Shown piece after piece: positions 46,171 through 57,356 of a stretch of 64,000 nt of DNA. The DNA is taken from NCBI GenBank assembly GCA_021029095.1, contig JAJOHG010000072.1, forward strand, positions 1 through 64,000, in the 5' to 3' direction. The translations under genes and the position numbers were made by a program. Source of the DNA: Phellopilus nigrolimitatus (lineage: Eukaryota; Basidiomycota; Agaricomycetes; Hymenochaetales; Hymenochaetaceae). The stretch's first letter is position 1. Every line of letters starts with the position of its first letter. Below the pieces are notes generated by a model. The model had not been told where the DNA came from and ran no database searches. It worked only from the letters and a program-made list of their open reading frames with translations.

Positions 46171-47626
46171 GGTTATGAGCCTTGCACTGTAACTTCACAA
46201 CAACGTTCAGTACATCGTCGACAACCTCCTCCTTGATTTTTGTTCAAATCGGAGTTGATCTGGTCCCTCTGCAAAGTTCTGGGTGTTCGGATTGGGCTGT
46301 AATCGCAGGGTTGGGTTCTGTGGTGTGTCCATCGTCTTTGTGTCGATTTTCGTGCCGCCATTCGCACTTGCTGGCACTCTACATCCCTCTGCATCGACAT
46401 CCATCCTTATCATCCCCTCATCTGCACACTCTGCTTTTCGTCTCATCGCTCAAAATCGGCTGGACGGATTGTGCTGAAACTTCGCACGTCGTCTCCTTAC
46501 TCTGGTCCCACTCGTCGTACCAACTTGTGGCCGATTCGACTTCGATTTGAGGGTGCTGCATCGATTTCGACTTTTGCAGTCTCTATCTGTCTGTTTGTCT
46601 GCTCCCTGCATCGTTTTTGCATAGCGGACTCAGTTCTTGCTCGATCGCTCTGCGATTTTACACACGTGCTCGTGTTCACGTCGTTTCGGTGTGTGTTGAT
46701 TTGCGTCTCAATCGCTCCACCTGTTCCCTCTCTGTGTCGCGTTTTGCGCGGTTTGCCAGCTCTGGTACTTGGCAGTTCAGACCCATTTACGATTACTGAG
46801 TTTACGAAGAATCGTTTTTTGTAACTGAGCGTTTTCACCAGCAGTGGCTGTGCAAATGTGGCAGTGTTCATTACAAAAAGTGTACAAAATTGAGCGCGTT
46901 CCGAAGTAAGATTGTACACTCCTTCACAGCCACCACTCGGCTTTTTCCGGTGATGGTCCTCAGCGATGCTCACTTTTGAATTTCACCTGTAACTTTCTTT
47001 CTGCGATGCATCCATCCAATGTCTTTGCTGGTATGGGTAGGGATATAGTGTTTCTGTCTGAATGTCAAAAAAAAATGAGTTAAGGTGTGCTGTATCAATA
47101 AAGATGAAGAGATTTTACTACATCGCCTGTTATTTACATACTACTTCTATTTTCTTAACTATTTATTTCTCTAAAATCTGCAAATGGCCACGAATATGCT
47201 GAGAATCTCATCCAGGGACAGCATTGTTCTAGTTCTTTTATGATGGCCTCCAGCTAGATAAATGGCTCACATGGAAGCTCAATCTAGCCCATAAGGCTCA
47301 GGTTGTCTAGATTTGGTGAATTTAACAGATTTTCATGGTTCGTTGTCCTTTTCTTGATCATATTTTTTTAATTCTATATTGATCTTATTTTTCCTCAGTC
47401 CATTTCGTAGCTAGCAAATAATGCCTTTTGATTAGTATCTTATTTTTTTTACTCCCTGTGTAAGTTTTATTGCGCTTAGATGGTGCACGACTTTTGTTAT
47501 ATAGCTGTCTGTTCTTTTTCACATCATCCCCTTCCTTTTATTTAATTTGAGTACGGTAAAGAATTGACACTTTGTAACACTACATTGACTCAGTTTATAA
47601 GGAATCCCCACCCATAATGTGTATTT
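46171..47626. other. Region after the inverted LTR, no gene recognised
   Basis: The first 800 bp could be an internal leader of another Copia copy. ORFs at 46182-46550 and 46471-46824 have no recognisable Gag features. From about 46980 the sequence is AT-rich and featureless. Confidence 0.35.
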
Positions 47627-48871
47627 CTATTCCTTCAGATACTCTACACAACTAGCACAGTAGTTTTCTACTATATCTTTTGTTCTTGGCTCAAAACGCA
47701 AAGCGGATTTCCATTGTTTGGGCTTCCTTGGCTGCTTTGCGCCAGTACGTATTTCATTTAGATGGGTTTGGTACCAGTCCTCACAGGTTTGTGTCCAGTA
47801 CCCTACACTCATCCCACTTGCTAACCAGGGCTTGTACTTTGGCCACCACGACATATCGGTCATTTGGTTTTTGATAACTAAACTTTTTTCAGCCTTGTCT
47901 TCTGTTACTTGACAAATACTGCTTACCAGTTGCCACTTTGTAAACCCCACAAACTAAATCTGTCTCATCCTGTGTAAGTTCATCATCCCATACCTCATTG
48001 CCCATTAAGTCCATACTGCTGCCATATTTTGAAACATCGTCTGAAGGTCCTTCTATCACAACCTGTAATCCTAGACTCTCCATTGCCAACCTCCAGACTA
48101 TACCTCCCTTCAGAAGTGCTGCTCGACCTCTTGGTTGTTGAAGAAAGTTATTCCGAGCAGCCTCGTATGCTGCATAATCTGCTGCAGTGAATGTATAGGA
48201 TTTTGGTCGGTATCCAAGCACATCCCATTCAACATATCGTATGAGGAGGTCGCGTTTGATACCTGGTATTCTTTCCATGGTCCTGAACTGCATTCCGTTC
48301 TGAACCAGGGTTTGTATGATAGTGTATACCGAGTTATCAGCCCGACGCAGAAGGAAAAGGACAATACAGGCATTAGGAATGAGGATCCAATACTTTGTGT
48401 CTGCAAAGTCTTTTGGTTCAATACAATACCAAGAATGACCATTGACTTCACAGATAGTGTATCTCGCTTGAGATGGTATTCTGCCAATATATCTGCTGCT
48501 CATTGGGTTGAAGTCATTGTATAGATACGTGTTCTTCTTGTTGACCAAATGTTCCAAGTAATCCATCATGTGCTGGATTTCAGATTCATCTCCTTGCAGA
48601 CTGATATTGCGGTCTTTCATCAGGATATTAGTGCGTATACATTCCATTGCATATTCTCGAGTCTCAGTCAGACTGGCTGGAACAGATGTTGGATTTATAT
48701 ACCCATAATAGGGCATACCACGAGTCCCTAGAACCCGTGGGTACCCATGACCCGACCTGGACAACAGATCCGCATTCACGGATCGCCCGTGTACGGGTGA
48801 TCCGTGGGAAACGGATTGTCGCGGGTCCGGGTTGAGATTTTTCAAATTTTCAATACCCGTGGGTAATTTCC

Positions 48872-49259
48872 ACGAACAACGTCTCCTTTGCGCTCTTCCA
48901 CCCGAACCTGCCGCTGCTCATCAGCGGCAGCGAGGATGGCACCATCGAGAACACGCACAGCTACGCGCTCGAGCGCCCGTGGTGCGTCGCCGTGCACCCG
49001 CACGCGAACGACGTCGCGGTCGACTCCGGTGAGGGCGTCGTCGTCGTTAAGCTCGGTCGCGACGAGCCCCCCCTCAGCATGGACCCGCCGACAAGCTCAT
49101 CTACACGCGCAGCACCGACGCGCTCTCCGCGAACCTGCAGGCCGCCGTGGACGTCGAGATCCCTGAGGGCCAGCGGATCCAATTCCCCGAGCTCGAGCTC
49201 GTCTCGACGGAGCTCTACGCAACCTCGCTGCAGCACTCCGAACGGGCGCTTTATCACGC
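48872..49259 (+). pseudogene. SEC27: Captured fragment of coatomer beta' (beta'-COP), in Pack copy 1
   Basis: It reads NNVSFALFHPNLPLLISGSE, DGTIE, then YALERPWCVAVHPHANDVAV, VKLGRDEPPLSMD, then in another frame LIYTRSTDALSANLQAAVDV and TSLQHS..NGRFIT. This is the WD40-to-central-domain junction of beta'-COP, a COPI vesicle coat subunit. The stretch between DGTIE and YALER that normally holds WHSNTYR-like sequence is missing, and at least two frameshifts are present, so no functional coat protein can result. Only a small part of the gene of about 850 residues is included. Confidence 0.75.
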
Positions 49260-49448
49260 TGCGCTCGAATCCGGCGCTGATATCGGAGACAAGGGTGTTG
49301 AGGAAGCTTTGGCCATCATCGCGGAGATCTCAGATAAGTACGTTTGTTCTTGCCTTTCATTGATTGGACCTCCCTCGCTGAACCTCATAGAATACTAATT
49401 GGCCGTTCCTCGTCCTTCACCACGATGCCTGAGCCTTCCCGCCGCACT

Positions 49449-50111
49449 TGCCGCCATTTCCCGCTCTCTACCTCTACCCGCTCAACAACTCTTTCGTTCC
49501 CAAGCACATCAGCCTTCTCAACAACCAGCGAGTAAAGATCGGACGACAGACCAACGCGAAAGACCAACGCGAAAGAATGTCCCCGAGAACACAATGGCTA
49601 TTTCGACTACAAGGTCCTCAGTCGCCAGCATACCGAGGTCTGGGAGGAGAGCAACAAATTCTTTATAAAGGATGCCAAGAGCTCGAATGGCACATCAATA
49701 AACGGCGAGCGTCTGTCTGCAGAGGGTGTCGAGTCAGAACCGTACGTGCTTAAATCGGACAAGTCAGTAGTCCTCTTCTACCTTCTCCCTTCCCGCGCAT
49801 CATTAGCCTAACAAGAATTTGGTATCGACATAGTTGGATGTGAATGATGACGAGCGCAGTGCACGGCGACATGAGCTCGGTCGGCCACGAACACCTGAAC
49901 CGTCGTCGCTTGGCATGCACGAAGACGATTACGAGTGGGAGCGGTAGCGTGGACGGATGCTACCTTCGCAGCCTCCCGGTATTCCAGACGAGATGACACG
50001 ACGTCTCGCATTCCTTTCTGACCAGCTTGAGTCTGCCCTCGAGTTGTCGCGGAACCTGCAGGCACAGCACTCCGCTGCACAACAAACCATTGATTCTCTC
50101 GAGAACAAGGT
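49449..50111 (+). pseudogene. Captured FHA-domain / coiled-coil gene fragment, in Pack copy 1
   Basis: It reads LYPLNNSFVPKHISLLNNQR, KIGRQTNAK, then in a shifted frame NGYFDYKVLSRQHTEVWEE and KDAKSSNGTSINGERLS. GR, SRQH and SSNGT/ING are the phosphothreonine-binding motifs of an FHA domain. After an intron (about 49763-49831) come a hydrophilic stretch and the coiled coil RLAFLSDQLESALELSRNLQ. A perfect 13-bp tandem duplication at 49549-49574 breaks the frame inside the FHA domain. The source resembles fungal SLMAP/Far10-type FHA proteins (inference). Confidence 0.7.
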
Positions 50112-50645
50112 ACTCTGCGCGCGTGCTCATCTTGCGGCATGCACGGAGCGCGGGCGCCCTGCCCCGCACGTGCTGCGGGGGCGTGTGATAAAGGAGATGC
50201 CCGCGCGCGGCGCGGATTCAGCAGAGGGCGGGGAGGAGACGCAAGGAGGGGGAGAAGGCGCGGAATACGCAGAGGAAGGAGGCGGGAGGACTGCAGAAGG
50301 CTCAGTGAGCGACAAGGAGGATGAGGAGGAGAACGAGGCGCTGTACGCTCTCGTCAGGTGCCTCGCGTTCAGTCCTGACGGCCAGTGGCTCGTGACAACA
50401 GACGACCGCTGCCAGACGCACATCTTCAACCTGGGCGCCGAGCAGGTATCGTCCCCCTCCTCTCGTTTCGTCCATTCCCGAAGCCGTGCTGACGCGAACA
50501 AACGCAGCACCATACCACGCTGCCCACGTCGCCCGCGCCCATCGGCACGGGAGGGTAGCGGCAGCGCAGGGTGCTCCCGCTGCTCACGTACACCGACACG
50601 ACGCTCGTGGTGTTCGACGTCGAGGCGCGGCGCTTCCCCGTGCTA
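50112..50645 (+). pseudogene. UTP4: Captured fragment of WD40 processome protein, UTP4-like, in Pack copy 1
   Basis: A Glu/Gly-rich acidic tract leads into EALYALVRCLAFSPDGQWLV, TTDDRCQTHIFNLGAEQ, a GT..AG intron (about 50446-50506), then HHTTLPTSPAPIGTGG, a stop, and further on TDTTLVVFDVEARRFPVLTR. This matches a mid-protein WD40 region of Utp4/cirhin, part of the t-UTP complex in the nucleolus. The in-frame stop and missing flanks make it non-functional. The assignment is from memory of family motifs and could be a related WD40 protein. Confidence 0.55.
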
Positions 50646-52255
50646 ACCCGCTCAATAACATCTAACATATTTTCTTTTGTCTTTATAATTATAATAAATC
50701 TATATTTAATTGGTTTAAGATCCGCAGGGAGCCGTGAACAAACCCGTGACCCCCGTGACCTGGACCCACGGGTTTGGGGCGACCCGTGAATCCGAGTCCC
50801 AACGGGTCCAGGTCAAGCCGGGTCCGGGTTGAGGATTTTGGGTCACGGGTAGATCCGCCAACAGGTCCGGGTCAACCCGGGGATCGACTCGTGGTATGCC
50901 CTAACCCATAATGCATGTATAGAGCTTGGTTGACCGTTGTTGCTGTGAACCTAATATGTGCAGAGGTACCCTCAATTTGATATGAAAGTTGAACCTCGTG
51001 TTCCCATTGCTGGGCTGACGCTAACTCTTGTTCTTCATGTGGAGGTAGACCTGAACCTATTCTCAACTCCTCGGTTTGGATTTCCTGTGCGTCCTCAGTT
51101 GGCTGATTGTTGTTATCGCAGGAGCTGTCTGTAGGGTCGATGTCTGTGCACATATCCCATTCATCTGTGTCCGCGTTGTACACCTTTTGTTTGTCATTGA
51201 AGTACTTCCAATCCACATAAACAAGGGTGTTGCGAACAGGTACTCTCAGCCTATGACCGAAGACATTGCACACATCCCATCGATAAACTCTTGCTCCACG
51301 AGCTTGCGGGCATGCCATAGAGTCTGCACGAACCTGCCTGTTCTCTCTGACAATACGTCTGTGAGATGACTCCATTGTACGCTTCTTTTCATGCTCCAGT
51401 TTCTGCCGAGCTAAGAAATCCATGACATTTTCACCTCTCAGCTGACGAGTACCGTGTATGGGCTCTGGGTATGGATTACCATTCGGGTCTGCAATTGGTC
51501 GTTGGTTTGAGCTCAGAACCCAGGTATTGTGGTTCATATCATAGCTAGGTACAGGTGGGATCTCGATGTGTCGAGAAGCAATGAATCTCTCTCTAGATGG
51601 GCGAATTCTGTCTGCCAGCAAATGCCCCATTCTGAAATTTGGGTCACCTGTTCCCCAGTGAATCCAGATGGGTGCTTTTGCTAGCACAAGCTGTCGGAGC
51701 ATGCTAGGTGTGAGATTTGTTTGAAATGTATTGACAAATGCGCCTGCTCTCTGGATTGTGATGTCGCCCACATCTGACAATAATAGATCATTCACCCATG
51801 CTGGATGGGCGCCTAGTCCATCTGTCAGCAGCTTAACCCAAGGTAGTGGGCCGTCCTCAGCAGGATTGTGTGTTTCTGAGTGGTGCTCCATAATTGCAGA
51901 TGTACACATTGCCATGAGAGGGAGAAATGCGTCTCTAGATCTCAGAGCTTTCCTCAATGCCGTCTGGGGATTATTATGGTGACTTTGATATCCAAATTAG
52001 GGCATACCACGAGTCGATCCCCGGGTTGACCCGGACCTGTTGGCGGATCTACCCGTGACCCAAAATCCTCAACCCGGACCCGGCTTGACCTGGACCCGTT
52101 GGGACTCGGATTCACGGGTCGCCCCAAACCCGTGGGTCCAGGTCACGGGGGTCACGGGTTTGTTCACGGCTCCCTGCGGATCTTAAACCAATTAAATATA
52201 GATTTATTATAATTATAAAGACAAAAGAAAATATGTTAGATGTTATTGAGCGGGT

Positions 52256-52789
52256 TAGCACGGGGAAGCGCCGCGCCTCGACGTCGAACACCACGAGCGT
52301 CGTGTCGGTGTACGTGAGCAGCGGGAGCACCCTGCGCTGCCGCTACCCTCCCGTGCCGATGGGCGCGGGCGACGTGGGCAGCGTGGTATGGTGCTGCGTT
52401 TGTTCGCGTCAGCACGGCTTCGGGAATGGACGAAACGAGAGGAGGGGGACGATACCTGCTCGGCGCCCAGGTTGAAGATGTGCGTCTGGCAGCGGTCGTC
52501 TGTTGTCACGAGCCACTGGCCGTCAGGACTGAACGCGAGGCACCTGACGAGAGCGTACAGCGCCTCGTTCTCCTCCTCATCCTCCTTGTCGCTCACTGAG
52601 CCTTCTGCAGTCCTCCCGCCTCCTTCCTCTGCGTATTCCGCGCCTTCTCCCCCTCCTTGCGTCTCCTCCCCGCCCTCTGCTGAATCCGCGCCGCGCGCGG
52701 GCATCTCCTTTATCACACGCCCCCGCAGCACGTGCGGGGCAGGGCGCCCGCGCTCCGTGCATGCCGCAAGATGAGCACGCGCGCAGAGT
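52256..52789 (-). pseudogene. UTP4: Captured UTP4-like WD40 fragment, in Pack copy 2
   Basis: Mirror of 50112-50645, with the same intron and in-frame stop. Confidence 0.55.
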
Positions 52790-53452
52790 ACCTTGTTCTC
52801 GAGAGAATCAATGGTTTGTTGTGCAGCGGAGTGCTGTGCCTGCAGGTTCCGCGACAACTCGAGGGCAGACTCAAGCTGGTCAGAAAGGAATGCGAGACGT
52901 CGTGTCATCTCGTCTGGAATACCGGGAGGCTGCGAAGGTAGCATCCGTCCACGCTACCGCTCCCACTCGTAATCGTCTTCGTGCATGCCAAGCGACGACG
53001 GTTCAGGTGTTCGTGGCCGACCGAGCTCATGTCGCCGTGCACTGCGCTCGTCATCATTCACATCCAACTATGTCGATACCAAATTCTTGTTAGGCTAATG
53101 ATGCGCGGGAAGGGAGAAGGTAGAAGAGGACTACTGACTTGTCCGATTTAAGCACGTACGGTTCTGACTCGACACCCTCTGCAGACAGACGCTCGCCGTT
53201 TATTGATGTGCCATTCGAGCTCTTGGCATCCTTTATAAAGAATTTGTTGCTCTCCTCCCAGACCTCGGTATGCTGGCGACTGAGGACCTTGTAGTCGAAA
53301 TAGCCATTGTGTTCTCGGGGACATTCTTTCGCGTTGGTCTTTCGCGTTGGTCTGTCGTCCGATCTTTACTCGCTGGTTGTTGAGAAGGCTGATGTGCTTG
53401 GGAACGAAAGAGTTGTTGAGCGGGTAGAGGTAGAGAGCGGGAAATGGCGGCA
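52790..53452 (-). pseudogene. Captured FHA/coiled-coil fragment, in Pack copy 2
   Basis: Mirror of 49449-50111. It carries the same 13-bp tandem duplication (53327-53352), so that lesion was already present in the source element. Confidence 0.7.
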
Positions 53453-53641
53453 AGTGCGGCAGGAAGGCTCAGGCATCGTGGTGAAGGACGAGGAACGGCC
53501 AATTAGTATTCTATGAGGTTCAGCGAGGGAGGTCCAATCAATGAAAGGCAAGAACAAACGTACTTATCTGAGATCTCCGCGATGATGGCCAAAGCTTCCT
53601 CAACACCCTTGTCTCCGATATCAGCGCCGGATTCGAGCGCA

Positions 53642-54029
53642 GCGTGATAAAGCGCCCGTTCGGAGTGCTGCAGCGAGGTTGCGTAGAGCTCCGTCGAGAC
53701 GAGCTCGAGCTCGGGGAATTGGATCCGCTGGCCCTCAGGGATCTCGACGTCCACGGCGGCCTGCAGGTTCGCGGAGAGCGCGTCGGTGCTGCGCGTGTAG
53801 ATGAGCTTGTCGGCGGGTCCATGCTGAGGGGGGGCTCGTCGCGACCGAGCTTAACGACGACGACGCCCTCACCGGAGTCGACCGCGACGTCGTTCGCGTG
53901 CGGGTGCACGGCGACGCACCACGGGCGCTCGAGCGCGTAGCTGTGCGTGTTCTCGATGGTGCCATCCTCGCTGCCGCTGATGAGCAGCGGCAGGTTCGGG
54001 TGGAAGAGCGCAAAGGAGACGTTGTTCGT
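53642..54029 (-). pseudogene. SEC27: Captured beta'-COP fragment, in Pack copy 2
   Basis: Mirror of 48872-49259 with no difference seen, including both frame breaks. The shared breaks show that they arose before the two insertions. Confidence 0.75.
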
Positions 54030-55094
54030 GGAAATTACCCACGGGTATTGAAAATTTGAAAAATCTCAACCCGGACCCGCGACAATCCGTTTCCCACGGA
54101 TCACCCGTACACGGGCGATCCGTGAATGCGGATCTGTTGTCCAGGTCGGGTCATGGGTACCCACGGGTTCTAGGGACTCGTGGTATGCCCTAATCCAAAT
54201 CTGTGTGGCAATGGGAAAAATCCAGAATCCAGATGGTGTAGTCCACCTGCATGCTGGGTCAAATAACATGCCACAGTGTGCAGCCTAATCTCGAGTGAAA
54301 ACCACCTCTCAGCCAAAGTTCGGTCAAGGTAATAGAAGTCGTCAACTTTTTCAATCGGAAGACGATGACCGAGTCGATCGAAGATGTCTCCCTCAAATTT
54401 AGGCCTGCGAGGAATCAGGGCCATAAATGGGTGTTTATCTGTAAATTGCTGGGGCTGTTTGAGTTCTCGAAGTGGGATTTGCGTCTGCATCAATGGGAGC
54501 TCAGGTACATAGTTTGCATTAAATGCTAAGAAGCAATGCCCTTGGTAATACAATATGTTTGACATATCAGCCAGTTGCACACGTGGTTGGATTTCCTGAG
54601 TCAATTGTATAAGTACTCTATTTGTTTGTTAGACATGTCGTGATGATGTGACTTACTGCCATGGAACCCCTGTGTATCTTGTCCCCTGCAAGCGAAATGC
54701 TAAGACACTCTGTGTTTCCTATTGCAGTACGAACCAAGCCCAGTCCAATTACGATGTTTGCTGATGTTGCAAGATGTGTCGGAAGATGGCTCAGTTTGTG
54801 ACTGTAATACAATCACAACCTGGAGCGGGGAATAATGATGCAGATGCCTGGCGACAAGTCCTTTGGATTCTACTGCAAATGTCCTTAAGTGTTTTTTGCA
54901 AATGCAGATGAGTACTTTGGTGTGCTCTCTATTGGGTATGAGGGAAAGTACTTACTGAAGTGGCTCCTGGTGTCGGAAAGCAAGCTGCAAGGATGATGTT
55001 ACGAGTTGAGCCCAAAACAGCTTCCCGAAACAGCTTTCGAACTCTGTTACAATAATGAAATTCAAATGAATATTTTCTACCATTACACACGCAA

Positions 55095-55953
55095 CTATGA
55101 CAATCCATATAGCCAGACGTCTCCAATGTCCATCTCAGTATTATCACTGTCCCATACACCATCAATTTTTGACCATGCGTAGACGTACCCAGATTCAATA
55201 TCTTCACCACCAAATGATCTGCTTTCCCACCCTTCAACTTCTGCCCTATCGTCATTTGGCATGCATTGCAGTGATATGAACGCCAGCTCTGAATGTGCAG
55301 GAAGTTTACTGGTCACATATGCATGGAATTCTGTAATCGCTTCCTCACTGTCTGGAGGCATGATTGGATATTCGTATACACTCAACGAGAATGCTTTGAG
55401 ATGAGGGAATTGAGCCAGTTGTGCAGGAAAAGCTTGGAGGTCCCAAAAGCGATAGGGCTCAACGGCTCGAGGATCTCGCTGCAAATTTGTTAGTATCTTT
55501 TAATGCCAAATAAAAGTTGAACTTTTGTACCCAGGTTGCAGCAGGGCTGTCATTTACATCGAGACATAGGATTCTCAATGTATTAGAAATGATTGGTTGT
55601 AGGGCCGCAAGTCTAGCGAAGCCATCCAGGTCGTCGTGATGACAATCAATACACATGCAATCCAACCTGTGTAGCCGTTTGAGTGTGACTTCGAGTCCCA
55701 TGCGCATGTCGGGAGTCAAATTGTGCAGTGGGAAATGCAACACAAGGTTCAATACACCTCTGGAACCTGGTTTTCCCATGCAGCCTGCGTCGGTTAGGCC
55801 ATTTGGTTCTGCATTCCACCCCATGGTTCGGAAGAACATCTTTGCCCTCCGAGGATACAACTCAACATGTCTGTAGGCCTCTTGTATGACAGGTGTAGAC
55901 AGAGCAAACCATCGGTGGGTGCGGATAAGTGCAAAGACATCTGATCGATTCAT
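55095..55953 (-). CDS. F-box-like mushroom protein, uncharacterised
   Basis: Two exons (55953-55531 and 55478-55095) join in frame to 268 codons, ending DVWLYGLS then TAG. The start MNRSDVFALIRTHRWFALST resembles the second helix of an F-box; in-frame sequence just upstream (PAPAEIIVEIAKNM) would complete it, so another 5' exon is likely. The rest has LRR-like leucine spacing (VTLKRLHRLDCMCIDCHHDD, NTLRILCLD). F-box proteins recruit substrates to SCF ubiquitin ligases; mushroom genomes carry many lineage-specific copies. No partner is visible. Confidence 0.5.
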
Positions 55954-56666
55954 GTTCTTCGCAATTTCAACAATGATTTCTGCCGGTGCTGGCGTCCTCT
56001 ATGAGCTTATAATATTTAATGTCTCTTGTACTCTTACTTGTCATCAATCCATTGCTTTCCATTTTGAAGAAGAGTGCCAAGACGTGCAAGTATAAAAGAT
56101 AGCAGAAGGATGTCTGTTGCATGTATACTAACATGAGGTCATGAAAATTATATTTTATGCTGACTCACCGGAATCTGAGAGGCGTGACAAGACTGAGAAG
56201 ACTGTAGGAAATCAGTTAGTGTGTTTACAAGGCTTCTAAGCCCTATCAGACAATAGTCTGGTAGTGGGACTGACAAGTTGAAGGATTGATGACGTCCTAG
56301 AAAAACTAATGGAAAAGTCGGTGGTTGTACTTTTGAAAGGTAAACCATAACTGTGCTTACCAAGTATGACTGGAAGACGTTGTAAGACAAGTCAGACAAA
56401 TGTCCAAAATCTACTTGGCAGGTGTAGAAGTAATTGTGCTTTTGCAAAATGGGGACAGGAAGAGATACAGGAAGAGATGGTGTGCGTGCATGCATGTCAA
56501 CAGGGGTAACTCCTATTTGGAGTTATGACATAATTTCTCACATCCTCATCAGCATTTTTTATTTATTTAATATTACATCTATTCCACAAATCTCTAATGT
56601 CTGTCTCACGCTGCGTGATGATATCGAGACAAGCCGCCAGAAGGTCTGCCACCACATCGTGCACAA
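55954..56666. other. Intergenic, possible upstream exons of the F-box-like gene
   Basis: Minus-strand sequence around 56570-56680 reads a helix-rich stretch (VADLLAACLDIITQRETDIR), but no consistent exon can be drawn. Nothing else is supported. Confidence 0.3.
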
Positions 56667-57340
56667 TCAAACGATGATCACATAGTGGAATAAGCAATTT
56701 GTTGAACACAATGGAGATATGAGGGTGGAAGCATGTAGAATTGTGTAGAGCGAGTTCTTTGAATGTCGTGAAGGCGCACCAGGCTGTCCAGGCCTCGCAC
56801 TAACACAGTTACCGTTCGTCTGCGGAGGTGGCCCGGTAGGAAAGTACCCATAGCCAAGGTCACACGGTTCAAAAGGTGAACCGCGCACTTGACACGGCGG
56901 CGGCGGCGGTACGGGCGACGGCACACGGCGGACGGGAGGCTGTAGTACGCAAGGTCGCGCTGATACTCATGACCTCCTTGCCATTTGCGGATGATGCAGC
57001 AGGAGGCTCCGCGGTGTACCCCGTGGCCCACGTGAGCGGCTGTGCTCGCGCGGCGAAAACACTTCGCGCACAGGCACACGGTCGATGTTCATCAGCGCGA
57101 GCGTTGTGTGATTGGCTCCCCGACGGGTGTCATCAAGTATAACAGGTGGCGGTGGCCCACCGCGGGAGGGCGGCGGAGCGTGCTGGGCATGCGGAGAGGG
57201 AATTGACAATCCATTCTCGTTGATGTGCGGGCAGCGATCGTCCGTAGATGATATAGAGAGAGTAAGAGGCACCCTAGCGAAAAAGAATCATGATATCTTG
57301 TTGTCACTGTCGTGGTCAGAGTCGTGCTGGCCGTTGTCAT
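56667..57340 (-). other. Pro-rich coding-like tail of the neighbouring membrane-protein gene
   Basis: Low-complexity reading frames (SIPSPHAQHAPPPSRGGPPP; PSPVPPPPPCQVRG) follow the chimeric gene on the minus strand and may be its last exons. Frames change more than once and no fold is recognised. Confidence 0.3.
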
Positions 57341-57356
57341 CTGGCAGGAGAATCCT

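Larger units (their letters stand above)
48709..50903 (+). mobile_element. Pack-type hAT element, copy 1 (2195 bp)
   Basis: The termini are TAGGGCATACCACGAGTC and its exact complement. The perfect 8-bp target duplication ACCCATAA lies at 48701-48708 and 50904-50911. Subterminal regions are rich in ACCCGTGGGT/GACCCGGACC words. The interior holds no transposase but fused, intron-containing fragments of three apparent host genes, all in the same direction (listed separately). The 8-bp duplication and TAGGG ends place it in the hAT superfamily. An active hAT transposase must act in trans (inference). Confidence 0.93.
51998..54192 (-). mobile_element. Pack-type hAT element, copy 2 (2195 bp, inverted)
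   Basis: Same length and termini as copy 1, in reverse orientation. It has its own perfect 8-bp duplication ATCCAAAT (51990-51997 and 54193-54200). The only difference from copy 1 that I can see is one base (49440 C in copy 1; complement of 53461 gives T here). The two copies are separated by 1094 bp of the interrupted host gene. Confidence 0.93.
47627..54812 (-). pseudogene. Expanded mushroom-family gene of unknown function, split by two transposons
   Basis: The coding parts run 54812-54193 (N-terminus, with HLPTHLATSANIVIGLGL and MSNILYYQGHCFLAFNANYV), 51997-50904 (middle, with ALRKALRSRDAFLPLMAM and PIWIHWGTGDPNFR), 48708-47934 and a last exon of about 47885-47627 (with MSWWPKYKPWLASGMSVGYW and a stop at 47627). 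These pieces match in order a large uncharacterised Agaricomycete family whose C-terminus has an RGRAALLKGGIVWRLA motif and SWWPK. Removing each insertion with one 8-bp duplication restores the frame at both junctions (PHR to FGYQSHH; MHYG to YINPTS). The true start and first introns are uncertain. The encoded function is unknown. Confidence 0.7.

Noticed and set aside
47889..48845. 318-codon ORF starting inside a transposon
   Set aside because: The first 46 codons are terminal sequence of the Pack element; the real coding part starts at the 8-bp duplication.
50872..51957. 361-codon ORF taken as a complete independent gene
   Set aside because: It is the middle segment of the interrupted mushroom-family gene and ends artificially inside the transposon terminus.
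48701..54200. Inverted segmental duplication as the origin of the twin 2195-bp copies
   Set aside because: Each copy has a different 8-bp target duplication, and the duplicated sequence ends exactly at the terminal repeats.
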